Shown piece after piece: positions 17,358-27,148 of a DNA stretch of 64,000 nucleotides. The first letter of the stretch is position 1, and every line of letters starts with the position of its first letter. Origin of the DNA: an uncultured Aquimarina sp. (GTDB taxonomy: Bacteria; Bacteroidota; Bacteroidia; Flavobacteriales; Flavobacteriaceae); assembly GCF_947496855.1 (NCBI RefSeq), contig NZ_CANMED010000003.1, positions 248,001 to 312,000 on the forward strand. Direction: 5' to 3'. The notes beneath the pieces were generated by a model that was given only the letters and a program-made list of their open reading frames with translations, was not told where the DNA came from and did not search any database. Both the position numbers and the translations under genes were made by a program.

Positions 17358-18569
17358 ATGCGTTTACATAGAACTTTGGTTTTTGCTGTTATAGACGGAC
17401 TTACTGAAATATTTAATGAAGGAGCTTATGCTGATAAAGTAGTTCAAAAATTACTGAAACGCGATAAAAGATGGGGATCTCGTGACCGTAGTTTTATTGC
17501 AGAAACCACTTATGATATCGTACGATGGAAACGTCTTTATGCTGAAATCGCTGATGTTTCTGAACCTTTTTCTAGAGAAAATCTTTGGAGGATATTTGCT
17601 GTTTGGGCAACACTAAGAGGTATCACATTGCCGGATTGGAAACAAATTGCTCCGACTCCAACGAGACGTATCAAAGGTCGCTTTGATGAACTTAGTAATA
17701 CAAGGAAATTCAGAGAATCCATCCCTGATTGGATGGACGAATTAGGAGAAAAAGAGTTAGGAGCTAAATGGGATAAAGAAATCGCTTCCTTAAACCAACA
17801 GGCACCGGTAGTACTAAGAGCTAATTCCTTAAAAACATCCAGAGATAAACTTAGAGGAATTCTTGAAGATGAAAATATAGACACCGAGTTTATTAAAGGA
17901 TATCCATCTGCGCTTCAGCTAACGGAAAGAACTAATGTATTCTCTACTGAAGCTTTTAAAAAAGGCCTATTTGAAGTACAAGATGGCTCATCTCAACTAG
18001 TTGCTGATTTTTTAGAAGTAAAACCAGGTCAGCGCGTAGTAGATACTTGTGCAGGAGCAGGAGGAAAAACACTCCATTTAGCAGCCTTGATGGAGAACAA
18101 AGGTCAAGTAATTGCTATGGATATTTATAGTAATAAACTAAAAGAACTTAAGAGAAGAGCGAGACGCGCAGGTGCTCATAATATAGAACCTAGAACTATA
18201 GAAAGCACCAAGGATATTAAGAAATTACACGGTAAAGCGGATCGTGTCTTAATCGATGCTCCTTGTAGTGGATTAGGAGTTTTAAGTAGAAACCCCGATG
18301 CTAAATGGAAACTACAACCAGAATTCCTAGAAAAAATCAAACAAACTCAATCTCAAATATTAGAAAGCTATTCGAAAATGGTAAAACCAGGAGGTAAATT
18401 AGTATATGCTACTTGTTCAATTTTACCTTCAGAAAATCAGGATCAGGTTAAAAAATTCTTAACCAAAGAAATAGGAAAAGAATTTATCTTTGTGAAAGAT
18501 AAAAAAATACTTTCTTCAGAATCAGGGTTTGATGGATTTTATATGGCTTTATTAGAACGTAAGCTATAA
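17358..18569 (+). CDS. RsmB/NOP2-family RNA (cytosine-5) methyltransferase
   Basis: SAM-dependent m5C methyltransferase of the RsmB/Nol1/Nop2 family, probably acting on 16S rRNA. The N-terminal NusB-like helical region (~1-130) is followed by the Rossmann domain: SAM loop VVDTCAGAGGKTLHLA (~226), DAPCSGLGVLSRNPDAKW (~300) and YATCSILPSEN (~350). Both family cysteines (PC and TC) are present. The 403 residues are normal. An upstream in-frame TTG at 17334 is excluded because it lies inside the -7 promoter box. ATG at 17358 gives the family start MRLHRTLVFAVID. Confidence 0.9.
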   Translation: MRLHRTLVFAVIDGLTEIFNEGAYADKVVQKLLKRDKRWGSRDRSFIAETTYDIVRWKRLYAEIADVSEPFSRENLWRIFAVWATLRGITLPDWKQIAPTPTRRIKGRFDELSNTRKFRESIPDWMDELGEKELGAKWDKEIASLNQQAPVVLRANSLKTSRDKLRGILEDENIDTEFIKGYPSALQLTERTNVFSTEAFKKGLFEVQDGSSQLVADFLEVKPGQRVVDTCAGAGGKTLHLAALMENKGQVIAMDIYSNKLKELKRRARRAGAHNIEPRTIESTKDIKKLHGKADRVLIDAPCSGLGVLSRNPDAKWKLQPEFLEKIKQTQSQILESYSKMVKPGGKLVYATCSILPSENQDQVKKFLTKEIGKEFIFVKDKKILSSESGFDGFYMALLERKL

Positions 18570-18589
18570 CTGGAAAAATTATATTAACA

Positions 18590-20506
18590 ATGAGAACTCA
18601 ACTATTTATATTACTATTTTTAACAAGCTTTATTAGCTTTGCTCAAGTACCTGCTAATTATTATGATTCAGCTAATGGGTTAACTGGATACACTCTAAAA
18701 ACTGAATTAAAAAACATTATCTCTACTGGTCACATTGATCAAGGTTATGGAGCGTTATATACAGCATATCAAACAACAGATAATGATACATACTTCGAAA
18801 ACGACGATTCTGTTTTAGATATGTATTCCGAGAATCCAACTAGTATGGATTCTTATAATTATGCTCACGATACTAATGGGGGAACTGATCCCGGTGATGC
18901 CTGTGGAAGCTCGGGGTTTAGTCTCGAAGGAGATTGTTATAACAGAGAACACTTGTTTCCTCAAGGTTTTTTTAATAGTCTAAATCCAATGAGAACAGAT
19001 GTACATCACGTTATTCCTACCGATGGATTTGTTAATGGTCTTAGAAGTAATTTTCCATTTGGAGAAGTAACTTCTGCAACAGAAACATCTGATAATGGTT
19101 CTAAAATTGGGAGTAATTCATTTCCAGGTTATGTAGGAACTGTATTTGAACCTATTGATGAGTTTAAAGGTGATATTGCAAGATCTTTATTATATTTTGC
19201 TACCAGGTATGAAGATGAAGCAACAAATGCTCCTGCTGATGGAACAGGAACTTGGGACCCCCATACTGGATCAAACAATCCAATGAATGGATCTATAGAT
19301 CAATTCTATGAAGCTTGGTTTATCAATCTTTTGATTTCCTGGCATAATGCAGACCCTGTTTCGCAAAAAGAATTGGACAGAAATAATGCTTCTTATAATT
19401 ATCAGGGAAATGCAAACCCATTTATTAACAATCCAGAATACGTAGAAATGATTTGGACAATAACACCTCCAGACACGGAAGCTCCTACCATTCCTAATAA
19501 TGTTTTGGTTTCTAATGAAGCCTCAACGACTATTGATGTTTCCTGGACATCCTCAACTGATAATGTAGAAGTACTAAATTATGATATTTATGTAGATGAT
19601 GTATATAATTCTACGACTACTTCTAACGCTGCTACAATTATTAGTCTAACTCCTGAAACTACATATAGATTTTCTGTTTTAGCCAGAGATACATCTGGAA
19701 ACGCTTCTTCGCTTAGTACTGAAGTTTCAGGTACTACAGCAATCAATAATATCATTATCGAAGAGAATTTTGAAAATTGTGCAACAGTTGCAGTAAATTT
19801 TGTGGCATATGATGAAGCAAGTGATAAAAGTTGGTCATGCGAGACATCGTTTGGACAAAATAACTCTGGAGCATATCAGATAAACGGTTTTAGAGAAGAC
19901 GTAGCCAGTAAAGATTGGTTAATTACAACGAATAGCTTTAACTTTAATACTTCGGGAACTGAACTACTAAGTTTCTTTTTAGATTATCGTTTTGGTTCAA
20001 CCATATTAGAGTTAGTATATTCTAATGACTATACTGGTAGTGGAGACCCTACCGTTGCTACTTGGAATAATGTTCCAAATATCACAATTCCAACAGACAT
20101 CTCTAATAGCGAAGAAAAAGAAGTTTTCTTTGAAAGTGTAGATATAAGTAGTATATCTGGTACAGTTTATTTTGCCTTCAAATACTATTCTGATGGATCA
20201 CCTACTCGCTGGACGGTAGATAGTTTTAAAATAATTGATGCCTCACTATTATCCAACCCTGATGTATCCGAAAACTCTTTTTCTGTATACCCTATTCCAT
20301 CAAACGGAACTATATTTGTTAATGTAAAAGATATTTCTGAAAATGTAGCAATTAGAGTATTTGATATTACAGGAAAATTAATCCTAGTTACCGATGTTTT
20401 GTCCACAAAAGAAAACACCATACTGTCTGATCTACCCCCAGGAATATTACTCTTGGAGCTAACCACTTCCAAAAAGAGTATTATCAAAAAGGTTGTTATT
20501 AATTAA
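18590..20506 (+). CDS. secreted endonuclease I family nuclease with Fn3 and T9SS sorting domain
   Basis: Extracellular nuclease of the endonuclease I (EndA/NucM) family, exported through Sec and then T9SS. The signal peptide is MRTQLFILLFLTSFISFAQ. The nuclease domain (~20-285) shows NREHLFPQGFF (~118) and DVHHVIPTDGFVNGLRSNFPFGEV (~136), the family's metal-binding beta-beta-alpha region with catalytic His. A fibronectin type III domain (~295-385, PTIPNNVLVSNEASTTIDVSW) and a beta-sandwich (~390-555) follow. The last ~75 residues are a type A sorting domain (VYPIPSNGTIFVNV to KKVVIN). It likely scavenges phosphate and nucleosides from DNA. It is 20 bp downstream of the methyltransferase gene and may share its transcript. 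Confidence 0.9.
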   Translation: MRTQLFILLFLTSFISFAQVPANYYDSANGLTGYTLKTELKNIISTGHIDQGYGALYTAYQTTDNDTYFENDDSVLDMYSENPTSMDSYNYAHDTNGGTDPGDACGSSGFSLEGDCYNREHLFPQGFFNSLNPMRTDVHHVIPTDGFVNGLRSNFPFGEVTSATETSDNGSKIGSNSFPGYVGTVFEPIDEFKGDIARSLLYFATRYEDEATNAPADGTGTWDPHTGSNNPMNGSIDQFYEAWFINLLISWHNADPVSQKELDRNNASYNYQGNANPFINNPEYVEMIWTITPPDTEAPTIPNNVLVSNEASTTIDVSWTSSTDNVEVLNYDIYVDDVYNSTTTSNAATIISLTPETTYRFSVLARDTSGNASSLSTEVSGTTAINNIIIEENFENCATVAVNFVAYDEASDKSWSCETSFGQNNSGAYQINGFREDVASKDWLITTNSFNFNTSGTELLSFFLDYRFGSTILELVYSNDYTGSGDPTVATWNNVPNITIPTDISNSEEKEVFFESVDISSISGTVYFAFKYYSDGSPTRWTVDSFKIIDASLLSNPDVSENSFSVYPIPSNGTIFVNVKDISENVAIRVFDITGKLILVTDVLSTKENTILSDLPPGILLLELTTSKKSIIKKVVIN

Positions 20507-20512
20507 TATACA

Positions 20513-20538
20513 AAAAGCGGCTTCGGTCGCTTTTATTT
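20513..20538 (+). terminator. terminator after the endonuclease gene
   Basis: AAAAGCGGC and GTCGCTTTT pair around a stable TTCG tetraloop and are followed by T-rich sequence. Confidence 0.75.
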
Positions 20539-20612
20539 TATTGTCTAAAAATTTAGTGAATAACTCCATTATTCCGATAAGACTTTATACAACACTTTAT
20601 ATTTAAAAGTAG

Positions 20613-20620
20613 TAAATTTG
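20613..20620 (+). promoter_or_regulatory. -7 box of purL
   Basis: TAAATTTG is a perfect Bacteroidota -7 element 33 bp upstream of the chosen purL start. It covers the alternative TTG codon at 20618, which therefore cannot start the protein. Confidence 0.6.
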
Positions 20621-20653
20621 CAGCTTATTAAAAATAACACAAAGTCTGGAAGC

Positions 20654-23600
20654 ATGATCCACTTCTTCGGAAATCAAAATGAGAATATATTTGCGGTACA
20701 AACCACTGATGAAATCTCAACAGAAAATATTAACAAATTAATATGGTTATTTGGCAACCAACCAAAAATATCCTTGGCGTCTATTGACGCTTTTTTTGTT
20801 GGTCCTCGCGCTGCAATGATTACACCTTGGAGTACTAATGCTGTGGAAATTACCCAAAATATGGGAATAACAGGAATCATTCGTATTGAAGAGTTTCAAT
20901 CAATATCAGAAGATTTCACAGATTTTGACCCAATGCTTTCTCAAAAATATACTGGTTTAAATCAGAATATTTATAAAATAGATATTAAACCTGAAGCTAT
21001 TAGAGAAATAGACAATATCGATGCATACAATAAAGCTGAAGGTTTAGCACTAAATTTAGAAGAAGTTGAATATCTGGAAGGAGTAGCCAAAAAAATTGGA
21101 AGAAAATTAACAGATTCTGAAGTATTCGGGTTTTCTCAAGTCAATTCAGAACACTGCAGACACAAAATATTCAATGGAACCTTTATTATTGATGGAGAAG
21201 AGCAACCTACTTCTCTTTTTAAATTAATAAGGAAAACCTCAGAAACACATCCTAACGATATTGTTTCTGCATATAAAGATAATGTAGCTTTCGTAAAAGG
21301 TCCTAAGGTCACTCAGTTTGCACCAAAAAGTGCTGATAAACCTGATTTCTATCAAGAAACACCTTTTGAAAGTGTAATTTCAATAAAAGCGGAAACTCAT
21401 AATTTTCCAACAACCGTAGAACCATTTAATGGTGCTGCCACAGGTTCTGGCGGAGAAATCAGAGACCGTCTTGCTGGAGGAAAAGGTTCTTTACCATTAG
21501 CAGGAACAGCTGTTTATATGACTTCTTATTCGAGATTAGAAGAAAATAGACCTTGGGAACAATCAGTGGAAGAAAGAAAATGGCTTTACCAAACACCGGT
21601 AGACATTCTAATAAAAGCTTCTAACGGAGCTTCAGATTTTGGCAATAAATTTGGACAACCACTAATTACTGGATCTGTTCTAACTTTCGAACATGAAGAA
21701 GATGCTCGTAAACTAGGTTTTGACAAAGTGATTATGCAGGCTGGTGGAATTGGGTATGGCAAAGCAGAACAAGCGCTTAAAGATAAACCTGAAATCGGAG
21801 ATAAAATTGTAATCCTTGGTGGTGAAAATTATCGAATCGGTATGGGTGGAGCTGCGGTTTCTTCAGCAGACACTGGAGAGTTTAGTAGCGGTATCGAATT
21901 AAACGCTATTCAGCGTTCTAATCCCGAAATGCAGAAAAGAGCTGCAAATGCCATTCGTGGTATGGTAGAAAGTGATGTTAATACTATCGTTTCTATTCAC
22001 GATCACGGAGCTGGAGGACATCTTAATTGTCTTTCTGAATTAGTAGAAGAAACTGGAGGAAAAATAGATCTTGATAAACTTCCTGTTGGGGATCCTACAC
22101 TATCTGCCAAAGAAATTATAGGTAATGAATCTCAGGAAAGAATGGGATTGGTTATCGGACAAAAAGATATTGACACTTTAGAACGAATTACAGAACGAGA
22201 ACGTTCTCCAATGTATCAGGTAGGAGATGTAACGGGTGATGATCGATTTACCTTCGAATCAAAGACCAAAGGTGACAAACCGATGGATTTAGCTTTAGAG
22301 GATATGTTCGGTAGTTCTCCCAAAACCATTATGATTGATAAAACTATTGATCGTAACTATCAGGACATTTCATACCAAAAAGAAAATATTCATGCCTATT
22401 TGGAACAAGTACTACAACTAGAATCTGTTGCTTGTAAAGATTGGCTCACAAATAAAGTAGATCGCTGCGTCGGAGGAAAAGTTGCTAAACAACAGTGCAC
22501 CGGGCCTTTGCAATTACCTCTTAATAATTGTGGTGTAATGGCCTTGGATTACACTTCTAAAGAAGGTATTGCTACTTCTATAGGTCACTCTCCAATTTCT
22601 GGACTTATCGATCCAGAAGCAGGAAGTAAAAACTCTATTGCAGAAGCGTTAACTAATATTGTTTGGGCACCGCTAAAAGATGGTTTACAATCTATTTCTT
22701 TATCTGCTAACTGGATGTGGCCATGTAAGAATGAAGGAGAAGATGCACGTTTATATAAAGCTGTAAAAGCAATTTCTGACTTTGCTATTGATTTAGGGAT
22801 TAACGTACCTACTGGTAAAGATTCTCTTTCGATGAAACAGAAATACCCAAATGAAGAAGTAATTTCTCCTGGAACAGTCATCATATCTGCTGCTGCTAAT
22901 TGCAATGATATTACCAAAGTAGTAGAACCTGTGCTTCAAAAGAACGGTGGAAACATCTATTATATTAATTTATCTCAGGACACTTATAAACTAGGAGGCT
23001 CTTCTTTCTCTCAAGTAGTTAATAAAATTGGTTCAGAAGCTCCTAGCATTAAAGATGCACAAAATTTTAAAAACACCTTTAATATAATTCAGCAATTAAT
23101 AAAAGATAACAAAATTTTAGCTGGTCATGATGTTGCTTCTGGTGGTTTAATTACCACTTTATTAGAATTATGTTTTGCAGATATTAATTTAGGTGCAACA
23201 TTAGACCTTTCGGAAATAGGAGAACAAGATGCTATCAAGTTACTCTTTTCGGAGAACGCCGGTATCGTATTTCAAAGTACAAATGATTTGGATATAGAAA
23301 CTATACTTTCTGAGAATGATATTCAGTTTTTCAATATTGGTAAAGTAACTAATAAACCTTCATTAGAAATCAAAAACATTGACAAATCATATGATTTTGA
23401 TATTGCGGTGTTAAGAAAAATATGGTTTAAAACATCATACCTTTTAGATCAAAAGCAAACCGCCAATAATCTGGCTAATGATCGTTTTGAAAATTTCGCT
23501 AATCAACCTTTACAATACACTTTTCCAAAACAGTTTACAGGAAAACTTCCTATTATCTCGAACGGAATAGAGAGACCAAAAGCTGCTATTATTCGTGAAA

Positions 23601-24322
23601 AAGGAAGTAATTCTGAACGTGAAATGGCTAATGCTATGTATCTGGCTGGTTTTGATGTGAAAGACGTACACATGACCGATCTCATCTCTGGTCGTGAAAC
23701 ATTAGAAGACATTAAGTTTATAGGCGCTGTAGGTGGGTTCTCTAACAGTGATGTTCTTGGTTCTGCTAAAGGCTGGGCAGGTGCTTTCCTTTATAATGAA
23801 AAAGCAAATACTGCTTTGAATAACTTTTTCAAAAGAGAAGACACATTATCTGTAGGAATCTGTAATGGGTGTCAATTATTTATGGAATTAGAAGTAATCA
23901 ATCCAGAACATAACGAACACGGAAAAATGCTCCATAATGATTCTCACAAACATGAAAGTGGATTTACCTCTGTCAAAATTCAGAAAAACAACTCTATAAT
24001 GCTTTCTTCTCTAGAAGGAAGTACACTTGGTGTATGGATTTCACACGGAGAAGGAAAATTTAACCTTCCATTATCCGAAGATCAATATAACATAGTTGCA
24101 AAATATGGATATGAAGGATATCCAGCCAATCCTAATGGATCAGACTATAACACGGCTATGATGTCTGATACTACAGGCCGTCATTTAGTAATGATGCCTC
24201 ATATCGAGCGTTCGACATTCCAATGGAATTGGGCTAATTACCCAAAAGGAAGGCAAGATGAAGTTTCACCCTGGATAGAAGCTTTTGTAAATGCTAGGTT
24301 ATGGATTGACGACACAAAGTAA
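20654..24322 (+). CDS. purL: phosphoribosylformylglycinamidine synthase
   Basis: Large single-chain FGAM synthase of purine biosynthesis (FGAR + Gln + ATP to FGAM), cytosolic, about 1222 residues. Blocks in order: N-terminal PurS-like region; linker with FGFSQVNSEHCRHKIFNG (~170); first ATPase-like domain with KAETHNFPTTVEPFNGAATGSGGEIRD; second domain with VSIHDHGAGGHLN; and the C-terminal glutaminase with the catalytic Cys in GICNGCQLF (~1078) and the His/Glu region MMPHIERST. All motifs of the long PurL are intact. The start is ATG 20654 (MIHFFGNQNENIFAVQ), not the upstream TTG. Confidence 0.97.
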   Translation: MIHFFGNQNENIFAVQTTDEISTENINKLIWLFGNQPKISLASIDAFFVGPRAAMITPWSTNAVEITQNMGITGIIRIEEFQSISEDFTDFDPMLSQKYTGLNQNIYKIDIKPEAIREIDNIDAYNKAEGLALNLEEVEYLEGVAKKIGRKLTDSEVFGFSQVNSEHCRHKIFNGTFIIDGEEQPTSLFKLIRKTSETHPNDIVSAYKDNVAFVKGPKVTQFAPKSADKPDFYQETPFESVISIKAETHNFPTTVEPFNGAATGSGGEIRDRLAGGKGSLPLAGTAVYMTSYSRLEENRPWEQSVEERKWLYQTPVDILIKASNGASDFGNKFGQPLITGSVLTFEHEEDARKLGFDKVIMQAGGIGYGKAEQALKDKPEIGDKIVILGGENYRIGMGGAAVSSADTGEFSSGIELNAIQRSNPEMQKRAANAIRGMVESDVNTIVSIHDHGAGGHLNCLSELVEETGGKIDLDKLPVGDPTLSAKEIIGNESQERMGLVIGQKDIDTLERITERERSPMYQVGDVTGDDRFTFESKTKGDKPMDLALEDMFGSSPKTIMIDKTIDRNYQDISYQKENIHAYLEQVLQLESVACKDWLTNKVDRCVGGKVAKQQCTGPLQLPLNNCGVMALDYTSKEGIATSIGHSPISGLIDPEAGSKNSIAEALTNIVWAPLKDGLQSISLSANWMWPCKNEGEDARLYKAVKAISDFAIDLGINVPTGKDSLSMKQKYPNEEVISPGTVIISAAANCNDITKVVEPVLQKNGGNIYYINLSQDTYKLGGSSFSQVVNKIGSEAPSIKDAQNFKNTFNIIQQLIKDNKILAGHDVASGGLITTLLELCFADINLGATLDLSEIGEQDAIKLLFSENAGIVFQSTNDLDIETILSENDIQFFNIGKVTNKPSLEIKNIDKSYDFDIAVLRKIWFKTSYLLDQKQTANNLANDRFENFANQPLQYTFPKQFTGKLPIISNGIERPKAAIIREKGSNSEREMANAMYLAGFDVKDVHMTDLISGRETLEDIKFIGAVGGFSNSDVLGSAKGWAGAFLYNEKANTALNNFFKREDTLSVGICNGCQLFMELEVINPEHNEHGKMLHNDSHKHESGFTSVKIQKNNSIMLSSLEGSTLGVWISHGEGKFNLPLSEDQYNIVAKYGYEGYPANPNGSDYNTAMMSDTTGRHLVMMPHIERSTFQWNWANYPKGRQDEVSPWIEAFVNARLWIDDTK

Positions 24323-24468
24323 TTTTATTTTTTATTTAGGGTTTATCACTATTAAACTGTTATATACTAATAACTGTATTACCGATTTATGCTTCATAAC
24401 CAGATGATAATTTAATCAGTATTTTTACAGTAGTATCAACATTTTTTTTAACCCAAAATACGTAAACC

Positions 24469-26880
24469 TTGAAAAAAATATTCGTAACCCTATTTTTATT
24501 GGTTTCGGCTTTTGCTATTTCTCAAACAAAACTAACATATAGCAAAGCTAAAATTACATATAATACTTCAGAGAATTTCGAATTACTTATGGAAGCTGGA
24601 GTTCCAATGGATCATGGCCAGCATAAACGTGGAATTTTTATTATTTCTGATTTTTCTTCAATAGAAATTGAAACTGCACGAAATCTTGGTTTCCAAGTTG
24701 ACATTATAATAGAAGATGTAGAAGCCGATTTTATTAAAAGAAATGAAATTGCCAAAACACAAAAAGCGATACAAAATATAAGCTGTCCTTCTGATAATGG
24801 AACTACGATGAACTACCCTACTCCATCTAATTTTTCGTTAGGATCCATGGGCGGATATTTAACCTACCAAGAAATGTTAGATAATCTAGATGCCATGCGC
24901 GCTCAATATCCAACACTGATTTCTGCAAGAGCAGATATAGGCACATTTGTTACTAATGGTACTCCGGATAATTCTGTAACTCCACCAATAGGAGGTAATA
25001 CGATACAATGGGTACGTATTTCTGACAATCCCGATGTAGATGAAAATGAATCAGAAATATTATATGATGCTATCCATCACGCTAGAGAACCTGCGAGTTT
25101 GTCTCAGCTTATCTATTATATGTGGTATCTATTAGAAAATTATAATTCTGATCCCGATATTAAACAAATCGTAGATAATACTGAACTATATTTTGTTCCT
25201 GTTTTAAATCCTGATGGATACTTATACAATCAAGTTACTAATCCAAATGGAGGTGGATTCTGGAGGAAAAACAGGTTTGATGCTTCAGGAAATAATGGTG
25301 GTGTAGATAACAATCGGAACTATGATCATTATCCTGATGGAACATCTGCAACCGCAACTTGGAGCGGTCCTGGTTCATCAAACAACGTAAATAGTGAAAC
25401 ATATCACGGTAATAGCGCTTTTTCTGAAATAGAAAATCAAGCAATGAAATGGTTTACAGAACAACACAATTTTGTTATCGCTCTTAACAATCACACTTTT
25501 GGTGAACTATTATATTTCCCTTATTCTTATGCTGCAAACACCCCTACACCAGACGAAGATATTTTTGTAACGATTGGAGCAGAACTTACATCCCAAAATG
25601 GTTATAACCCATTAAGAGATTCTCCGTTTGCGGGAGATAGCGATGACTTCATGTATGGAGGAACTACAAAACCACATAATAAGATATTTTCTTTTACTCC
25701 TGAAGTAGGTACCGCTTTCTGGCCAGCTTTTAACCAAATAGATGGAATTTGTAAAGAAATGATGTACTTAAATCTTACAGCCGCAAAAATGACTAATAAT
25801 TATGCGCAAATAGAAAGTATAGGAAACGTCTTTATTGGAGAAAACACTTCCTTCGATGCTAATTACACACTTAAAAGATTGGGTGTAACAGGCAACGGAA
25901 ATTTCACCGTAAGCATAACACCTATATCCGGTAATATTACTAGTGTGGGCAATTCTAAAAATTATACTAATACACAAATTGGTACAGATATACCTGATAG
26001 CATTCTCATTAATATTAATAATTCAGTTCAAATTGGGGATGACATTTCTTATAGTATACAAATAGACGGTGGTGCAATTACCGAATCTATTACCATTACC
26101 AAAAAATATGGTTCACTTCAGAGTATTGTTAATAATAATGCTAATAATTTAAATGAGTATACACAATCTGGTTGGTCTACTACAACAGCCACCTTTGTAT
26201 CATCAAATGCTTCGATAACAGAATCACCTTCAGGAAATTATAGTGCTAATCAAAATAAAACAATAGAACTTACTGAAAGTATTGATCTTAGCGATGCTGC
26301 TTTTGCTAATGTTCAATTTTATGCAAAATGGGACATTGAGAACAATTGGGATTATGCACAATTCGAAGTTTCAATAGACAACGGAAGTTCTTGGATTCCT
26401 CAATGTGGAAACTTTACAAATTCTGGTAGTATTAATGCAGGACAACCAACAGGTGAGCCATTATATGATGGAAGCCAGACAGATTGGGTATTGGAAGAAA
26501 TTAACCTTAGTGATTATCTTGGTGAAACTATAAAGGTTCGTTTTCAATTTGTTTCTGACGGTAATACTGAAGGTGATGGTTTCTTTTTTGATGATCTGAT
26601 TGTTAATTCTATAAATCAAAATGTATTGGGTCTTCAGGATAATCTATTCTCCGAATTCAAAATTTTCCCTAATCCAGTTAAAGATTTTCTAAAAATACTA
26701 CCTCCCTCTACTACTGATTTTAATCTACGTTTAAGGAATTTAATTGGACAAGAGGTGTCTACTAAAATTAAAGCTTCTGGAGATCAAGAGTTTGATGTCT
26801 CAGAATTAAATTCTGGCTTGTATTTCCTAACAATAGAAATAAATGGAAATACTAAAACTTTTAAAATTTTAAAACAATAA
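24469..26880 (+). CDS. secreted M14 zinc carboxypeptidase with T9SS sorting domain
   Basis: An 803-residue extracellular metallocarboxypeptidase that removes C-terminal residues from peptides. The TTG start gives the signal peptide MKKIFVTLFLLVSAFAISQ. Then come a short propeptide-like region and the M14 domain (~125-435). Zinc ligands are in YDAIHHAREPASLSQ (HxxE, ~203) and NNHTFGELLYFPY (~342); substrate-binding Arg is in NNRNYDHY (~285); catalytic Glu is in FTPEVGTAFWP (~409). Residues ~440-560 look like an Ig-like domain. Residues ~570-715 form a jelly-roll resembling a MAM/P-type binding module. The C-terminus is a type A sorting domain (IFPNPVKDFLKIL to KTFKILKQ). Confidence 0.93.
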   Translation: MKKIFVTLFLLVSAFAISQTKLTYSKAKITYNTSENFELLMEAGVPMDHGQHKRGIFIISDFSSIEIETARNLGFQVDIIIEDVEADFIKRNEIAKTQKAIQNISCPSDNGTTMNYPTPSNFSLGSMGGYLTYQEMLDNLDAMRAQYPTLISARADIGTFVTNGTPDNSVTPPIGGNTIQWVRISDNPDVDENESEILYDAIHHAREPASLSQLIYYMWYLLENYNSDPDIKQIVDNTELYFVPVLNPDGYLYNQVTNPNGGGFWRKNRFDASGNNGGVDNNRNYDHYPDGTSATATWSGPGSSNNVNSETYHGNSAFSEIENQAMKWFTEQHNFVIALNNHTFGELLYFPYSYAANTPTPDEDIFVTIGAELTSQNGYNPLRDSPFAGDSDDFMYGGTTKPHNKIFSFTPEVGTAFWPAFNQIDGICKEMMYLNLTAAKMTNNYAQIESIGNVFIGENTSFDANYTLKRLGVTGNGNFTVSITPISGNITSVGNSKNYTNTQIGTDIPDSILININNSVQIGDDISYSIQIDGGAITESITITKKYGSLQSIVNNNANNLNEYTQSGWSTTTATFVSSNASITESPSGNYSANQNKTIELTESIDLSDAAFANVQFYAKWDIENNWDYAQFEVSIDNGSSWIPQCGNFTNSGSINAGQPTGEPLYDGSQTDWVLEEINLSDYLGETIKVRFQFVSDGNTEGDGFFFDDLIVNSINQNVLGLQDNLFSEFKIFPNPVKDFLKILPPSTTDFNLRLRNLIGQEVSTKIKASGDQEFDVSELNSGLYFLTIEINGNTKTFKILKQ

Positions 26881-26905
26881 TTATTCAATTAAAATCCATA
26901 AAACT

Positions 26906-26938
26906 TAAGGAGTTATCAAAAGATAGCTCCTTTTTTTA
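26906..26938 (+). terminator. terminator after the carboxypeptidase gene
   Basis: AAGGAGTTATC pairs with GATAGCTCCTT around AAAA (one G:T pair), followed by seven T. Confidence 0.88.
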
Positions 26939-26981
26939 TATATTAGGGTTGTGTATTGTTATATTTTTTATAATTTGCGAA

Positions 26982-26997
26982 ACTATGCGCGCATAGT
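26982..26997. promoter_or_regulatory. candidate MarR-type operator upstream of the acyl-CoA synthetase
   Basis: ACTATGCGCGCATAGT is a perfect 16-bp palindrome 152 bp before the synthetase start. It begins five bases after a TAATTTG near-match to the -7 box, the position expected for a repressor that blocks initiation. The same core occurs once more, at 29061-29076, in front of the marR gene. Confidence 0.7.
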
Positions 26998-27148
26998 AAT
27001 TTTTAAATTCTCTAGCACATAAAACGAAGAGAATTTTGATTATATTAAACAAATTTCTTGTGCAACTTTATTATAATAGGTAAGCGTTACATTTTTTAAA
27101 ACATAATGCTTAATTTAAAGGTCTTTAAAAACATATCTGAAACAAAGT

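Noticed and set aside
17334..17358. TTG start for the RsmB-like methyltransferase
   Set aside because: The codon lies within a perfect TACCTTTG -7 box; ATG 17358 matches the family start.
20618..20654. TTG start for purL
   Set aside because: The codon lies within the TAAATTTG -7 box and so would not be in the transcript; ATG 20654 gives the family start.
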